A stretch of DNA of 64,000 nt from Devosia sp. A16 (GCF_001402915.1 NZ_CP012945.1:2953501-3017500); one strand, 5' to 3'. Shown: positions 34,644 to 43,470, numbered from the stretch's first letter. Numbers and translations are program-made. The notes: a model not told the origin generated them from the letters alone.

Positions 34644-35831
34644 TCAGGCCTTCTTTTCTTCCAGCAGCAGCGCGTTGCCCTCGGCAGCCAGCTGCGCCAG
34701 GCGGCGCTTGCCGTCTTCGACCGCATCGCGGATCTCAGCCGAGTTCTTGGTCGCCGCCTCGCGCATCTCGTTGATGATGACGCGCGATTTCTCCTGGAAG
34801 GTCACCACCGAGTCGACCAGCTTCTTGACCGCGTCGGCGCGGATCGTCGGGCCGTAACCGGCCTTTACCGCCGCCTCGCCCACCCGGTCGCCGATTTCCG
34901 ACAGCGTCTCGAGGCTCTTGGACATGCCTTCCTTCATGGCGTTCAGCGTCTCGGTCGATTCATGCAGGCCAAACAGCCCGGTGAACGAGGCGCTGAGCGC
35001 GGTGAACACCGTCTCGTTGGTCGAAAAGAACGAAATCGCCTGCTGGTAGACGCGCTCCTTGGCCTGCGTGGTCTGCATCAGCCGCGCCATCACCACTTCG
35101 GAAGTGGAGTAGGAGATGGTCAGGTTGTCGCTCAGGTCCTTGGCGATCTGGTAGCGGCGTTCCTCGTTCTGCAGGTCGCGCAGCTTCTCGTCGCGATCCA
35201 TTTCGAGCTTGGCGCGGTCGGCCGGGGTGCCGGTGGTGAACGCCGCCAGCGCGTCGCCCGCTGCCTTCAGCGTCGCCTTCTTGTCGTCGAGCTTCCTCGT
35301 CGCCACGTCCAGCAGCTCCAGCGCCATCACTTCGGACTGCTTCAGTGCGCCGCGGAAATCGCGATAGGCCTCGAGGATGGTATGCTCGCGGTCGACCTGG
35401 TTCTTGGTCTCCTTGGAGACGTCGAGATAGGTGTTGCGGATCTTGTCGAAGCGCGAGGCGATATCGCCGCGGCTGACCTTCATCCAGACGTTGGAGACGC
35501 GCTCCATCAGGTCGAGCTTGCCGTCGTCGAGCTGGTCGACCATGGCCTTGGCGTCGTCACGGATCGAGTTGAAGCCATTGGTGATGTCTTCGTAGCGCTC
35601 GCCGACATTCATCGCCGCCACCTGGCTGCGCACCACCTCGTTGAAGGCGCTCGCCTGCGTCAGCGTGCGGCCGATCAGGATGACCTTGTTCTCGTCGAGG
35701 TCGGTGATCTCGTTCAGCAGGCCGGTAATCGGCTGTTCGCCGGCCTGCTCGGGCCAAATGCCGAGCTGCTTGATCGCCCCCATCGCCTTGTCGAGATACT
35801 GCAGGGGCTTTTCCATCACTTCAGTGGCCAT
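34644..35831 (-). CDS. TelA-like (toxic anion resistance) cytoplasmic protein
   Basis: A 395-residue, entirely helical protein. It resembles TelA/KlaA-type toxic-anion-resistance proteins, often annotated as cell surface proteins, but shows no signal peptide or membrane helix. The similarity is a judgement from helical pattern and segments such as NLTISYSTSEVVMARLMQT. The ATG at 35831 is preferred over an upstream GTG (35858), although neither has a strong ribosome-binding site. It is the first gene of a three-gene operon with a membrane-anchored and a Gly-rich coiled-coil protein, so the three probably act as a complex. The true role is unknown. Confidence 0.7.
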   Translation of the reverse strand: MATEVMEKPLQYLDKAMGAIKQLGIWPEQAGEQPITGLLNEITDLDENKVILIGRTLTQASAFNEVVRSQVAAMNVGERYEDITNGFNSIRDDAKAMVDQLDDGKLDLMERVSNVWMKVSRGDIASRFDKIRNTYLDVSKETKNQVDREHTILEAYRDFRGALKQSEVMALELLDVATRKLDDKKATLKAAGDALAAFTTGTPADRAKLEMDRDEKLRDLQNEERRYQIAKDLSDNLTISYSTSEVVMARLMQTTQAKERVYQQAISFFSTNETVFTALSASFTGLFGLHESTETLNAMKEGMSKSLETLSEIGDRVGEAAVKAGYGPTIRADAVKKLVDSVVTFQEKSRVIINEMREAATKNSAEIRDAVEDGKRRLAQLAAEGNALLLEEKKA

Positions 35832-36068
35832 TTGGATGCGTTTCCCTCTATCGGTCACCTTGGGGTGACATGATTCACGTTCTCGGCGTCACTTGCCAAT
35901 GTTGCTTATATCGGCGACGCCTGTTTTGCGCGATATGGTGCTTAAAAGCCTCACGAAAAGAGCCGGCCGGGAAGTTTGCGGCAACCGTTGCAGCGTTGCC
36001 GCGGTTGTTCATCTGCACGACCCGCACTAGCTTCACCTGACACGGCTCCAACGCGAGGAAATGACGGC

Positions 36069-36530
36069 ATGGAATTCGGCGGCAGGTACCTCGTTTCGGC
36101 GCCCAGGCTCGAGGTCTGGCGGGCGCTCAACGACACCCAGGTGCTCAAGGCCGTCATCCCCGGTTGCCGCCGCATCGACTGGACCGGCGAAACCACGCTC
36201 GAACTCGAGATCGAGATCAACCTGGGCCTGATGCAGCCGGTGTTCTCCGGCGATCTCGAACTGCGCGATATCGTGCCGGCCGAGAGCTACACCCTCGCCG
36301 GCCGGGGGCGCGGCGGCCTGCTCGGCAAGGCTGAAGCGGCGGCGGACATCGTGCTTTCCGATGCCGGCCAGCACACCCGGCTGGTGTTCACCGCCAATGG
36401 CGGCGCCGACGGCGGCATCATGAAGCTGGGCAAGTCGTTGATCGGCAACTCCGCCCAGAAGCTCATCGACGGCTTTTTCGAGCGCTTCGGCGAAGCCATG
36501 GGCGTCGAGGTCAAGCCGATCGTCGGCTAG
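36069..36530 (+). CDS. CoxG-like SRPBCC-fold protein
   Basis: A 153-residue protein of the CoxG group within the START/SRPBCC fold. It has the family opening MEFGGRYLVSAPRLEVWRAL, then VIPGCRRIDW and FTANGGADGGIMKLG. CoxG proteins accompany CO dehydrogenase-type molybdenum enzymes, yet no such enzyme is encoded nearby; stand-alone copies are common and bind unknown hydrophobic ligands. The ATG at 36069 matches the family start. It ends 30 bases before the antitoxin-like gene. Confidence 0.85.
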   Translation: MEFGGRYLVSAPRLEVWRALNDTQVLKAVIPGCRRIDWTGETTLELEIEINLGLMQPVFSGDLELRDIVPAESYTLAGRGRGGLLGKAEAAADIVLSDAGQHTRLVFTANGGADGGIMKLGKSLIGNSAQKLIDGFFERFGEAMGVEVKPIVG

Positions 36531-36619
36531 CGTATCGTTGAGAGATACACCCGCTTGAAGATGCCGCTAAAGTTCGATCCCCAATCCACTCGGGTGAGAT
36601 TCTCCGCGAGGAGTTCCTT

Positions 36620-36898
36620 GTGCGGCTCGGGCTGTCAGCCGGGGTGCTGGCAAAGGCGCTCGGCGTACCGCGCACCCGTATCGAGCGCATCGTCGAGGAA
36701 CAGATGGGCATCAGTGCCGACACGGCGCCAAGGCTCGCCAAATACTTCGACACAACGCCCAATGTTTGGCTCAATCTCCAGACCAGCTACGATCTGGCGA
36801 TTGGCGCAGAGGCGCTCAAGGAGCCGCTGGCGGCCATTCAGGCCCGTGCGCCGGGCAATGACAACGAGCGGAGTCCGCCCCGCCGCGCGCGGGCATAA
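36620..36898 (+). CDS. HigA-like antitoxin, apparently missing its original start
   Basis: The open frame of 92 residues starts at GTG 36620 and has the Xre-type helix-turn-helix LSAGVLAKALGVPRTRIERI and DTAPRLAKYFDTTPNVWLNL, typical of HigA. The same frame upstream of the GTG still encodes SPIHSGEILREEFLV, which is the normal HigA N-terminus, but it has no start codon. An ATG at 36561 is one base out of frame. Adding one A in the AAA at 36569-36571 would give MPLKVRSPIHSGEILREEF. A single-base deletion is the simplest explanation, or a sequencing error. No HigB toxin is adjacent. Confidence 0.65.
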   Translation: MRLGLSAGVLAKALGVPRTRIERIVEEQMGISADTAPRLAKYFDTTPNVWLNLQTSYDLAIGAEALKEPLAAIQARAPGNDNERSPPRRARA

Positions 36899-36914
36899 AC
36901 CTTCCGCGCACGAT

Positions 36915-36934
36915 TTTTGCCCACTTGGTCAAAA
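36915..36934 (+). promoter_or_regulatory. Palindromic operator before the nucleoside operon
   Basis: The 20-base imperfect palindrome TTTTGCCCACTTGGTCAAAA has one mismatched pair. It lies 115 bases before the start of the binding-protein gene. The half-site TTTTGACCA recalls sites of GntR-type regulators. The regulator itself is not in the window. It may control nucleoside uptake and the deo genes. Confidence 0.5.
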
Positions 36935-37049
36935 TCTCTGCTGCCGCCTCTTGCAGAGCGCCGGTTTGCAGGGTTGTATTCGTTCCCAACGCGCCGGGCT
37001 GTCAGGGCGGCATGTGCCGTTGCCGGACGCGATACAGGGAGACTGATCC

Positions 37050-38045
37050 ATGAACTACTTTTCGAAGCGCATCACTGCGCTCGCGGCCGGGGTGGCGCTG
37101 TCGGTGCTCGCCGCCGGGGCTGCCCTCGCTGATCCGGCGGTGATCTACGATCTGGGCGGCAAGTTCGACAAATCCTTCAACGAGGCGGCCTATAATGGCG
37201 CCGAGGCCTGGAAGAAGGCCACCGGCGGCAGCTTCACCGATCTCGAGCTGCAGAACGACGCACAGCGCGAGCAGGCGCTGCGCCGCTTCGCCTCGCAGGG
37301 CGCCAACCCGATCGTGATGGCCGGCTTCTCCTGGGGCACCGCGCTCACCACCGTCGCCGCCGAGTTCCCCGATACCCACTTCGTGGTGATCGACGCCGTG
37401 GTCGACGCGCCCAACGTGCAGTCGATCATTTTCGACGAGCATACCGGCTCGTTCCTCGTCGGCGCCATCGCGGCGCTGAAGTCGACTACCGGCACGGTCG
37501 GGTTCGTCGGCGGCATGGACGTGCCGATCATCCACAAGTTCTACTGCGGCTACGCCCAGGGCGCCAAGGCAGCCAACCCCAACGTCAAGATCATCGAGAA
37601 CTATACCGGCACTACGCCGGCCGCCTGGAACGATCCGGTGACCGCCGGTGAACTGACCAAGGCGCAGTTCGACGCCGGTGCCGACGTGGTCTTCGCCGCC
37701 GCCGGCGGCTCGGGCCTGGGTGTGCTGCAGGCGGCCGCCGATGCGGGCAAGTTCTCGATCGGCGTCGACAGCAACCAGAACTACCTGCACCCCGGTTCGG
37801 TGCTGACCTCGATGCAGAAGCGTGTCGACGTGGCCGTCGAGAACGCGCTCACCGATGCCAACTTCAAGCCCGGCCTCACTGTGCTCGGGCTCAAGGAGAA
37901 CGGCGTCGGCTACGCGCTCGACGACAACAACAAGGCGCTGATCACCGACGACATCAAGACCAAGGTCGACGCCTTCTCGACCGAGATCCAGTCGGGCGCG
38001 ATCAAGGTCCACGACTACACCGCCGACAATACCTGCCCGGCCTGA
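37050..38045 (+). CDS. BMP-family nucleoside-binding protein of an ABC importer
   Basis: A 331-residue periplasmic binding protein of the basic membrane protein (PnrA-like) family, which binds purine nucleosides. It has a signal peptide ending GAALADPAV; there is no lipobox, so it is soluble in the periplasm. Family segments are GGKFDKSFNEAAYNGAEAW, GTALTTVAAEFPDTHF, GFVGGMDVPIIHKF and GVDSNQNYLHPGSVLTSM. It begins an operon with an ATPase and two permeases and then cdd and deoC, which supports nucleoside uptake. A hairpin (38094-38109) beyond the stop may favour its higher expression. Confidence 0.93.
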   Translation: MNYFSKRITALAAGVALSVLAAGAALADPAVIYDLGGKFDKSFNEAAYNGAEAWKKATGGSFTDLELQNDAQREQALRRFASQGANPIVMAGFSWGTALTTVAAEFPDTHFVVIDAVVDAPNVQSIIFDEHTGSFLVGAIAALKSTTGTVGFVGGMDVPIIHKFYCGYAQGAKAANPNVKIIENYTGTTPAAWNDPVTAGELTKAQFDAGADVVFAAAGGSGLGVLQAAADAGKFSIGVDSNQNYLHPGSVLTSMQKRVDVAVENALTDANFKPGLTVLGLKENGVGYALDDNNKALITDDIKTKVDAFSTEIQSGAIKVHDYTADNTCPA

Positions 38046-38072
38046 GTTCGGCAGTTGTCCAGCGACACCCCC

Positions 38073-39683
38073 ATGGGTGATCCCAATGTGCAGCGGCCCC
38101 AAGGGGCCGTTGCATCTTCGGTCGCCGCATCCGATCTGGCGATCGAGCTGATCGGCATCAACAAGCGCTTCGGCGCTGTGCATGCCAACAAGGACATCGA
38201 CCTCAAGGTCCGGCGCGGCACGGTGCATGGCATCGTCGGCGAGAACGGCGCCGGCAAGTCGACGCTGATGTCCATCCTCTATGGCTTCTATACCGCCGAC
38301 AGCGGCGAGATCCGCGTCAACGGCACGCCGCATGCCATTACCGACAGCCGCCATGCGCTGGCGCTCGGCATCGGCATGGTGCACCAGCACTTCATGCTGG
38401 TCGACAATTTCTCCATCCTCGAGAACGTCGTGCTCGGCGCCGAGGACAGCGCGATGCTCGGCCCCAGCCTTGATCGGGCGCGCAAGGAACTGACCCGCCT
38501 CGCCAAGGAGTACCGCCTCGATGTCGATCCCGATGCGATCATCGAGGACGTTTCGGTCGGCACCCAGCAGCGCGTCGAGATTCTGAAGGCGCTCTATCGC
38601 GGCGCCGACGTTTTGATCCTCGACGAGCCGACCGGCGTGCTCACCCCGGCCGAGGCCGACGACCTGTTCCGGGTGCTCCGCACCCTGCGCGACCAGGGCA
38701 AGACCATCATCCTCATCACCCACAAGCTGCGCGAGATCATGGCGATCACCGACTATGTGTCGGTCATGCGCCAGGGCGCCATGGTGGAAACGCTCAAGAC
38801 CTCGGAGACCAATCCCGAACAGCTCGCCGAACTGATGGTCGGTCGCCGGGTACTGCTGCGCGTCGAAAAGACCGCCGCCAAACCGGGCGACACCTATCTG
38901 TCGGTCGAGAACCTGGTGGTCAAAGACGATCTCGGCGTCACCCGGGTCAAGGATGTGAGCTTCACCGTGCGGGCCGGCGAAATCGTCGGCATCGCCGGGG
39001 TCGCCGGCAACGGCCAGTCCGAACTGCTCGAGTCGATCTCCGGCATGCGCGACCAGGCCAGCGGCATCGTGCGCCTGAAGGGCACGCCCCTGTCGCTCGA
39101 AGGCGACGACGGCGCGCATCGCGCCCGCCAGGCCGGCCTCGCCCACGTGCCCGAAGACCGCCAGCGGATGGGCCTGATCACCGCCTTCGAGGAGTGGGAA
39201 AACGCCATGCTCGGTTACGAGGACGACCCGGCCTATGGCAAGGGCATCCTCCTCGACATTCCGGCGGCGCAGGCGCAGGCCCGCGAGCGGATCAAGAAGT
39301 TCGACATCCGCCCCGCCAACGAGCGGCTGAAGACCGCCAATTTCTCCGGCGGCAACCAGCAGAAGATCGTCCTGGCGCGCGAGATGGAGCGCAACCCCGA
39401 TGTGCTGATCGTCGGGCAGCCGACGCGGGGCGTCGATATCGGCGCCATCGAGTTCATCCACAACCAGATCATCAAGATGCGCGATGCCGGCAAGGCGATC
39501 CTCGTCGTCTCGGTCGAGCTCGACGAAATCCGTTCGCTGGCCGACCGCATCCTGGTGATGTTCGACGGCAATATCGTCGGCGAAGCCGATCCGGCCACCG
39601 CCACCGAGGGCGAACTGGGGCTGATGATGGCTGGCGTCACCGACAGGCAGGCAGTCGCCGCGGCCCAGGGACAGACGCCATGA
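38073..39683 (+). CDS. ABC transporter ATP-binding protein, double ATPase
   Basis: A 536-residue cytoplasmic ATPase with two nucleotide-binding domains, as in simple-sugar and nucleoside importers. The first has Walker A GENGAGKSTLM, signature SVGTQQRVEI and Walker B VLILDEPTGVL. The second has AGVAGNGQSEL, the signature FSGGNQQKIVLAREM and VLIVGQPTRGVD, with Gln in place of the catalytic Glu, which is usual for this subfamily. The start is uncertain: ATG 38073 or TTG 38055, neither with a good ribosome-binding site. The stop overlaps the first permease by ATGA. Confidence 0.93.
   Translation: MGDPNVQRPQGAVASSVAASDLAIELIGINKRFGAVHANKDIDLKVRRGTVHGIVGENGAGKSTLMSILYGFYTADSGEIRVNGTPHAITDSRHALALGIGMVHQHFMLVDNFSILENVVLGAEDSAMLGPSLDRARKELTRLAKEYRLDVDPDAIIEDVSVGTQQRVEILKALYRGADVLILDEPTGVLTPAEADDLFRVLRTLRDQGKTIILITHKLREIMAITDYVSVMRQGAMVETLKTSETNPEQLAELMVGRRVLLRVEKTAAKPGDTYLSVENLVVKDDLGVTRVKDVSFTVRAGEIVGIAGVAGNGQSELLESISGMRDQASGIVRLKGTPLSLEGDDGAHRARQAGLAHVPEDRQRMGLITAFEEWENAMLGYEDDPAYGKGILLDIPAAQAQARERIKKFDIRPANERLKTANFSGGNQQKIVLAREMERNPDVLIVGQPTRGVDIGAIEFIHNQIIKMRDAGKAILVVSVELDEIRSLADRILVMFDGNIVGEADPATATEGELGLMMAGVTDRQAVAAAQGQTP
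38094..38109 (+). promoter_or_regulatory. Hairpin at the binding-protein/ATPase junction
   Basis: The perfect stem CGGCCCC-AA-GGGGCCG lies 48 bases after the binding-protein stop and just inside the ATPase N-terminus. Such structures often stabilise the upstream message or slow the polymerase, raising the ratio of binding protein to ATPase. No U-tract follows. Confidence 0.4.
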
Positions 39684-40816
39684 GTTCCGCCATCCTCAAG
39701 CCGCTGCCGCGCTGGGCCGACGTAGTGCTGCTGCCACTGCTCAACCTGGCGCTGGCCTTCATCGTTTCCGGCCTCGTCGTGCTGGCCATCGGCCAGGATC
39801 CGCTGGCGGCGCTCAATGCCATCGTCACCGGCGCCTTCGGCAACGGCTACAATCTCGGCTACACGCTCTACTACTCGACCAACTTCATCTTCACCGGGCT
39901 TGCCGTGGCGGTCGCCGCGCATGCCGGGCTGTTCAATATCGGCGGCAACGGCCAGGCCTATATCGCCGGGCTCGGCGTCATCGCCGTGGCGCTGCCGCTG
40001 CAGTTGCTGCCCTGGTGGATCACCTTTCCGATCGCCATCCTCGCCGGCGGGGCGGTGGGTGGGCTCTGGGGCTTCATTCCCGGGTGGCTGCAGGCCAAGC
40101 GCGGCTCGCACGTCGTCATCACCACCATCATGTTCAACTTCATCGCCGCCGCGGTCATGGTCTACATGGTGGTGAACGTGCTGAAGCCGGCCGGCACGCT
40201 GGCGCCCGAGTCGGCGATGATCGCCGCCGAGGGGCGCATGCCCAAGCTAGGCGCCTTCATCCCCTGGTTCAAGAACACCGACGTCAACTTCACCCTGGTG
40301 CTGGCGCTCATCTGCCTTGTCGGCGCCTATGTGCTGATCTGGCATACCCGCTTCGGCTTCGCCATGCGCGCCCTGGGCCAGAACCCCACCGCCACCCGCT
40401 ATGCCGGCATGTCCAACAGCCGCATCATCATGATCGTCATGACCATGTCGGGGGCACTCGCCGGCATGGTGGCGGTCAACCAGGTGGTCGGGGTGCAGTA
40501 TCGCCTGGTGCTGGACTACGTCGCGGATGCCGGTTTCGTCGGCATCGCGGTGGCGCTGATGGGCCGCAACCATCCAATCGGCATCCTGCTCGCCGCACTG
40601 CTGTTCGGCGCGCTCTACCAGGGCGGCAACGAGCTGCAATACGTCATTCCCGGGCTGTCGAAGGAAATGGTCGTCGTCATCCAGGCGCTGGTCATCCTGT
40701 TCACCGGCGCCATGGAAGGGCTGTTCCGCCCCGGCCTGCAGCGCATCTTCATGACGCTGTCGCCGCAGCAGAAGGCCGCCGCCGTCGAAGCCAACAGCGT
40801 CAAGTCGGGGAGCTGA
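39680..40816 (+). CDS. ABC transporter permease, nucleoside importer subunit 1
   Basis: A 378-residue inner-membrane permease of the BPD_transp_2 type (branched-chain amino acid/sugar/nucleoside group). It has about ten hydrophobic segments. The stretch AAHAGLFNIGGNGQAYIAGL near residue 80 is diagnostic, and the coupling region is FAMRALGQNPTATRYAGM. The ATG overlaps the ATPase stop by ATGA. It pairs with the second permease, three bases downstream. Confidence 0.93.
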   Translation: MSSAILKPLPRWADVVLLPLLNLALAFIVSGLVVLAIGQDPLAALNAIVTGAFGNGYNLGYTLYYSTNFIFTGLAVAVAAHAGLFNIGGNGQAYIAGLGVIAVALPLQLLPWWITFPIAILAGGAVGGLWGFIPGWLQAKRGSHVVITTIMFNFIAAAVMVYMVVNVLKPAGTLAPESAMIAAEGRMPKLGAFIPWFKNTDVNFTLVLALICLVGAYVLIWHTRFGFAMRALGQNPTATRYAGMSNSRIIMIVMTMSGALAGMVAVNQVVGVQYRLVLDYVADAGFVGIAVALMGRNHPIGILLAALLFGALYQGGNELQYVIPGLSKEMVVVIQALVILFTGAMEGLFRPGLQRIFMTLSPQQKAAAVEANSVKSGS

Positions 40817-40819
40817 GCC

Positions 40820-41785
40820 ATGGATCTCGGCCTCATACTCTCTACCCTCGACGCCACGCTCCGGCTGTCGACCCCGCTGCTGCTCGCCTGCCTCGCCGGG
40901 CTCTATTCCGAGCGGGCCGGCGTGTTCGATATCGGCCTCGAAGGCAAGATGCTGGCCTCGGCCTTCGCTGCGGCGGCGGTTGCCGCGATCACCGCAGATG
41001 TCTGGCTCGGTCTGCTCGCCGGGCTCGCCGTCTCGATCACCACCGCGGCGCTCCAGGGGGCGGCCGCCATTACCTTGCGCGGTAATCAGCTGATCGCCGG
41101 CGTCGCCATCAACATGCTGGCGGCAGGGCTCACCACCTTCCTCGGCATCCAGTGGTTCGGGCAGGGCGGTCGCACCCCGCAACTGCCGGTGAGCGGCCGC
41201 TTCCAGAACATCGATCTGCCCTTTGCCAACGAGCTGGCGGGGGTGCCGGTGGTCGGCCAGATCTATTCCGAGCTGATCTCGGGCCACAATATCCTCGTCT
41301 ATGTCGCCTTCCTCGCCGTGCCGATCACCTGGTGGGTGCTCTATCGCACGCGCTTCGGGCTGCGCCTGCGGGCCGTGGGCGAGAACCCCAAGGCGGTGGA
41401 TACCGCCGGCATCTCGGTCACGAAGCTCCGCTATCAGGCCGTGCTGATTACCGGCCTGCTCTGCGGGCTCGCCGGGGCGTTCTTCTCGATCGCCCAGGGC
41501 TCGGGCTTCGGCAACAACATGACCGCCGGAAAGGGCTTCATCGCGCTCGCTGCGCTGATCTTCGCCAAGTGGAAGCCGGTGCCGGCGATGTTCACCTGCC
41601 TGCTGTTCGGCTTCCTCGATGCGCTGCAGATCCGTCTGCAGGGCACCTCGATCTTCGGCGTCGGCGTGCCGGTGCAGGCCATCCAGGCACTGCCCTATAT
41701 TCTCACCGTCATCCTGCTGGCCGGCTTCATCGGCAAGGCCGTCGGCCCCAAGGCCGGTGGCGTCGCCTATACGAAGGAGCGCTAG
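40820..41785 (+). CDS. ABC transporter permease, nucleoside importer subunit 2
   Basis: The second permease, 321 residues, with about nine hydrophobic segments. It shows LYSERAGVFDIGLEGKMLAS near residue 29 and the coupling loop LRLRAVGENPKAVDTAGI near residue 186. Together with the preceding permease, the double ATPase and the BMP protein it completes a purine/pyrimidine nucleoside importer. The stop is followed by a REP-like element of 130 bases before cdd. Confidence 0.93.
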   Translation: MDLGLILSTLDATLRLSTPLLLACLAGLYSERAGVFDIGLEGKMLASAFAAAAVAAITADVWLGLLAGLAVSITTAALQGAAAITLRGNQLIAGVAINMLAAGLTTFLGIQWFGQGGRTPQLPVSGRFQNIDLPFANELAGVPVVGQIYSELISGHNILVYVAFLAVPITWWVLYRTRFGLRLRAVGENPKAVDTAGISVTKLRYQAVLITGLLCGLAGAFFSIAQGSGFGNNMTAGKGFIALAALIFAKWKPVPAMFTCLLFGFLDALQIRLQGTSIFGVGVPVQAIQALPYILTVILLAGFIGKAVGPKAGGVAYTKER

Positions 41786-41810
41786 GTGCGCTTCAGCCCG
41801 TCATTCGCCG

Positions 41811-41943
41811 AAAGGCCTCCTCACCCGGCCCGGCGGGCCGACCTCTGCCCCAAGGGAGAGGTGGTGATGGGGCGAGATCGTGCCGCAACCTCACCTCTCC
41901 CTTGGGGGAGAGGTCGCCGCAAAGCGGCGGGTGAGGGGGCCTT
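41811..41943. repeat. REP-like inverted element, family E/G
   Basis: The arms AAGGCCTCCTCACCC and GGGTGAGGGGGCCTT enclose ACCTCTGCCCCAAGGGAGAGGT and the counterpart ACCTCTCCCTTGGGGGAGAGGT. It separates the importer genes from cdd and may weaken but not stop transcription. Confidence 0.8.
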
Positions 41944-41957
41944 CTTAGAGATTTGCC

Positions 41958-42365
41958 ATGCCCCATCCGCTTGACCCCCAATTGCTTGCCGCGGCCGAAG
42001 CCGTTCGCGCCAGGGCCTACGCGCCTTATTCGAACTTCCAGGTCGGCACCGCCATCCTTGCCGATGACGGCAAGATCTATGTCGGCTGCAATGTCGAGAA
42101 CGCCGCCTATCCGGTCGGCAACTGCGCCGAGCCCTCGGCGATCGCCGCCATGCTGGCCGGCGGGGCCCGGCGCATCAAGCGCGTCTACACCACCGGCCCG
42201 GGAACGACGCCGGTCACCCCGTGCGGCGGCTGCCGGCAGCGCATCCGCGAGTTCGCCGATCAGGATGTGGTCGTCGTCTCGCACGGCATCGACGGCACTC
42301 CGCTCGAGCAGACCATCGCTCAACTGCTGCCGCACTCTTTCGGACCCGAGTTTTTGGGCCGATAA
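41958..42365 (+). CDS. cdd: Cytidine deaminase
   Basis: Cdd converts cytidine and deoxycytidine to the uridine forms. The 135-residue length is that of the tetrameric zinc enzymes. The zinc site is visible: NCAEPSAIAAM, with Cys and catalytic Glu near residue 55, and TPCGGCRQRIREF near residue 88 with the other two Cys. The N-terminus has YAPYSNFQVGTAIL, the substrate-binding loop. It follows a REP-like element and precedes deoC. Confidence 0.96.
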   Translation: MPHPLDPQLLAAAEAVRARAYAPYSNFQVGTAILADDGKIYVGCNVENAAYPVGNCAEPSAIAAMLAGGARRIKRVYTTGPGTTPVTPCGGCRQRIREFADQDVVVVSHGIDGTPLEQTIAQLLPHSFGPEFLGR

Positions 42366-42425
42366 TGCCTGCATGAAATCTGCCGCAAAACGGGCGTAAG
42401 ACCCGTTTCAGGCAAGGAGGCCACC

Positions 42426-43448
42426 ATGGAACTTCGCGTCGTCGATCAACCGGCCGAACCCAAGCTTGCAAAGAAAAAGCCCATCGAGCCCGCTGGCTCG
42501 CACAGGCGCAATCCCGGCTTCCCGCTCGATCTCGATTGGGTCGAACGCGTCCGCATGAACCGCTCGGCGCTCGAACGGCGCGCTGCGACGCTGCCGGCTC
42601 GCCGGACGGTGAAGAAGGACTGGCAGGCCGCCTGGCTGCTGAAGGCCATCACGCTGATGGACCTGACGACGCTCAACTCCGACGATACCCCGGGCCGCGT
42701 CGAGCGGCTCTGCGCCAAGGCCCGTCACCCGGTGCGGCAGGATATCATCGACGGCCTCGGCGTCGCCGAGCTCGACATCAAGCCCGCTGCCGTCTGCGTC
42801 TACCACTCTTTCGTCAAGACCGCGGTCGAGGCGCTCAAGGGCACCGGCATCAACGTCGCGGCGGTGTCGACCGCCTTCCCGCACGGGCTCGCGCCGCTCT
42901 CGACCCGCCTCGCCGAAATCGAAGCGTCGGTCGCCGATGGCGCCAATGAGATCGACATCGTCATCGAGCGCGGCATGGTGCTGCGCGGCGACTGGCAGGC
43001 GCTTTACGACGAAGTCAAAGCCATGCGGAAGGCGTGTGGCGACGCCCATATCAAGACCATCCTGGGCACCGGCGAACTGGCAACGCAGACCAATGTCGCC
43101 AAAGCCTCGCTGGTCTGCATGCTGGCCGGCGCCGATTTCATCAAGACCTCGACCGGCAAGGAAAAGGTCAACGCCAACCTCCAGACTTCGCTGTCGATGG
43201 TGCGGATGATCCGCTGGTTCCACGAGGAAACCGGCATCGAGATCGGCTACAAGCCGGCCGGCGGCATCGCCACGGCAAAGCTGTCGCTCGACTACATGGC
43301 GCTGATCAAGGAAGAGCTCGGCACCCACTGGCTGCAGCCGCATTTGTTCCGCTTCGGCGCGTCCAGCCTGCTCACCGACATCGAGCGGCAGCTGGAGCAC
43401 ACGCTGACCGGTCACTACGCGGCGGACTATCGGATGCCGATGGTGTGA
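42426..43448 (+). CDS. deoC: Deoxyribose-phosphate aldolase
   Basis: DeoC splits 2-deoxyribose 5-phosphate into glyceraldehyde 3-phosphate and acetaldehyde. The 340-residue protein belongs to the longer group with an N-terminal extension of about 60 residues. The Schiff-base Lys lies in DFIKTSTGKEKVN near residue 239, and a second catalytic Lys in GYKPAGGIATA near residue 275. The start follows AAGGAGG at good spacing. A small hairpin, AAACGGG-CGTAAGA-CCCGTTT, lies just before it at 42388-42408. The neighbouring aldehyde dehydrogenase can take up the acetaldehyde produced. Confidence 0.95.
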   Translation: MELRVVDQPAEPKLAKKKPIEPAGSHRRNPGFPLDLDWVERVRMNRSALERRAATLPARRTVKKDWQAAWLLKAITLMDLTTLNSDDTPGRVERLCAKARHPVRQDIIDGLGVAELDIKPAAVCVYHSFVKTAVEALKGTGINVAAVSTAFPHGLAPLSTRLAEIEASVADGANEIDIVIERGMVLRGDWQALYDEVKAMRKACGDAHIKTILGTGELATQTNVAKASLVCMLAGADFIKTSTGKEKVNANLQTSLSMVRMIRWFHEETGIEIGYKPAGGIATAKLSLDYMALIKEELGTHWLQPHLFRFGASSLLTDIERQLEHTLTGHYAADYRMPMV

Positions 43449-43470
43449 ACCACACACCGGCCTCTCCGTG

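Noticed and set aside
33465-35873. An 802-codon plus-strand open frame opposite the three-gene operon
   Set aside because: Gln/His/Leu-rich shadow sequence without motifs; the minus-strand genes have consistent starts, spacing and predicted structure.
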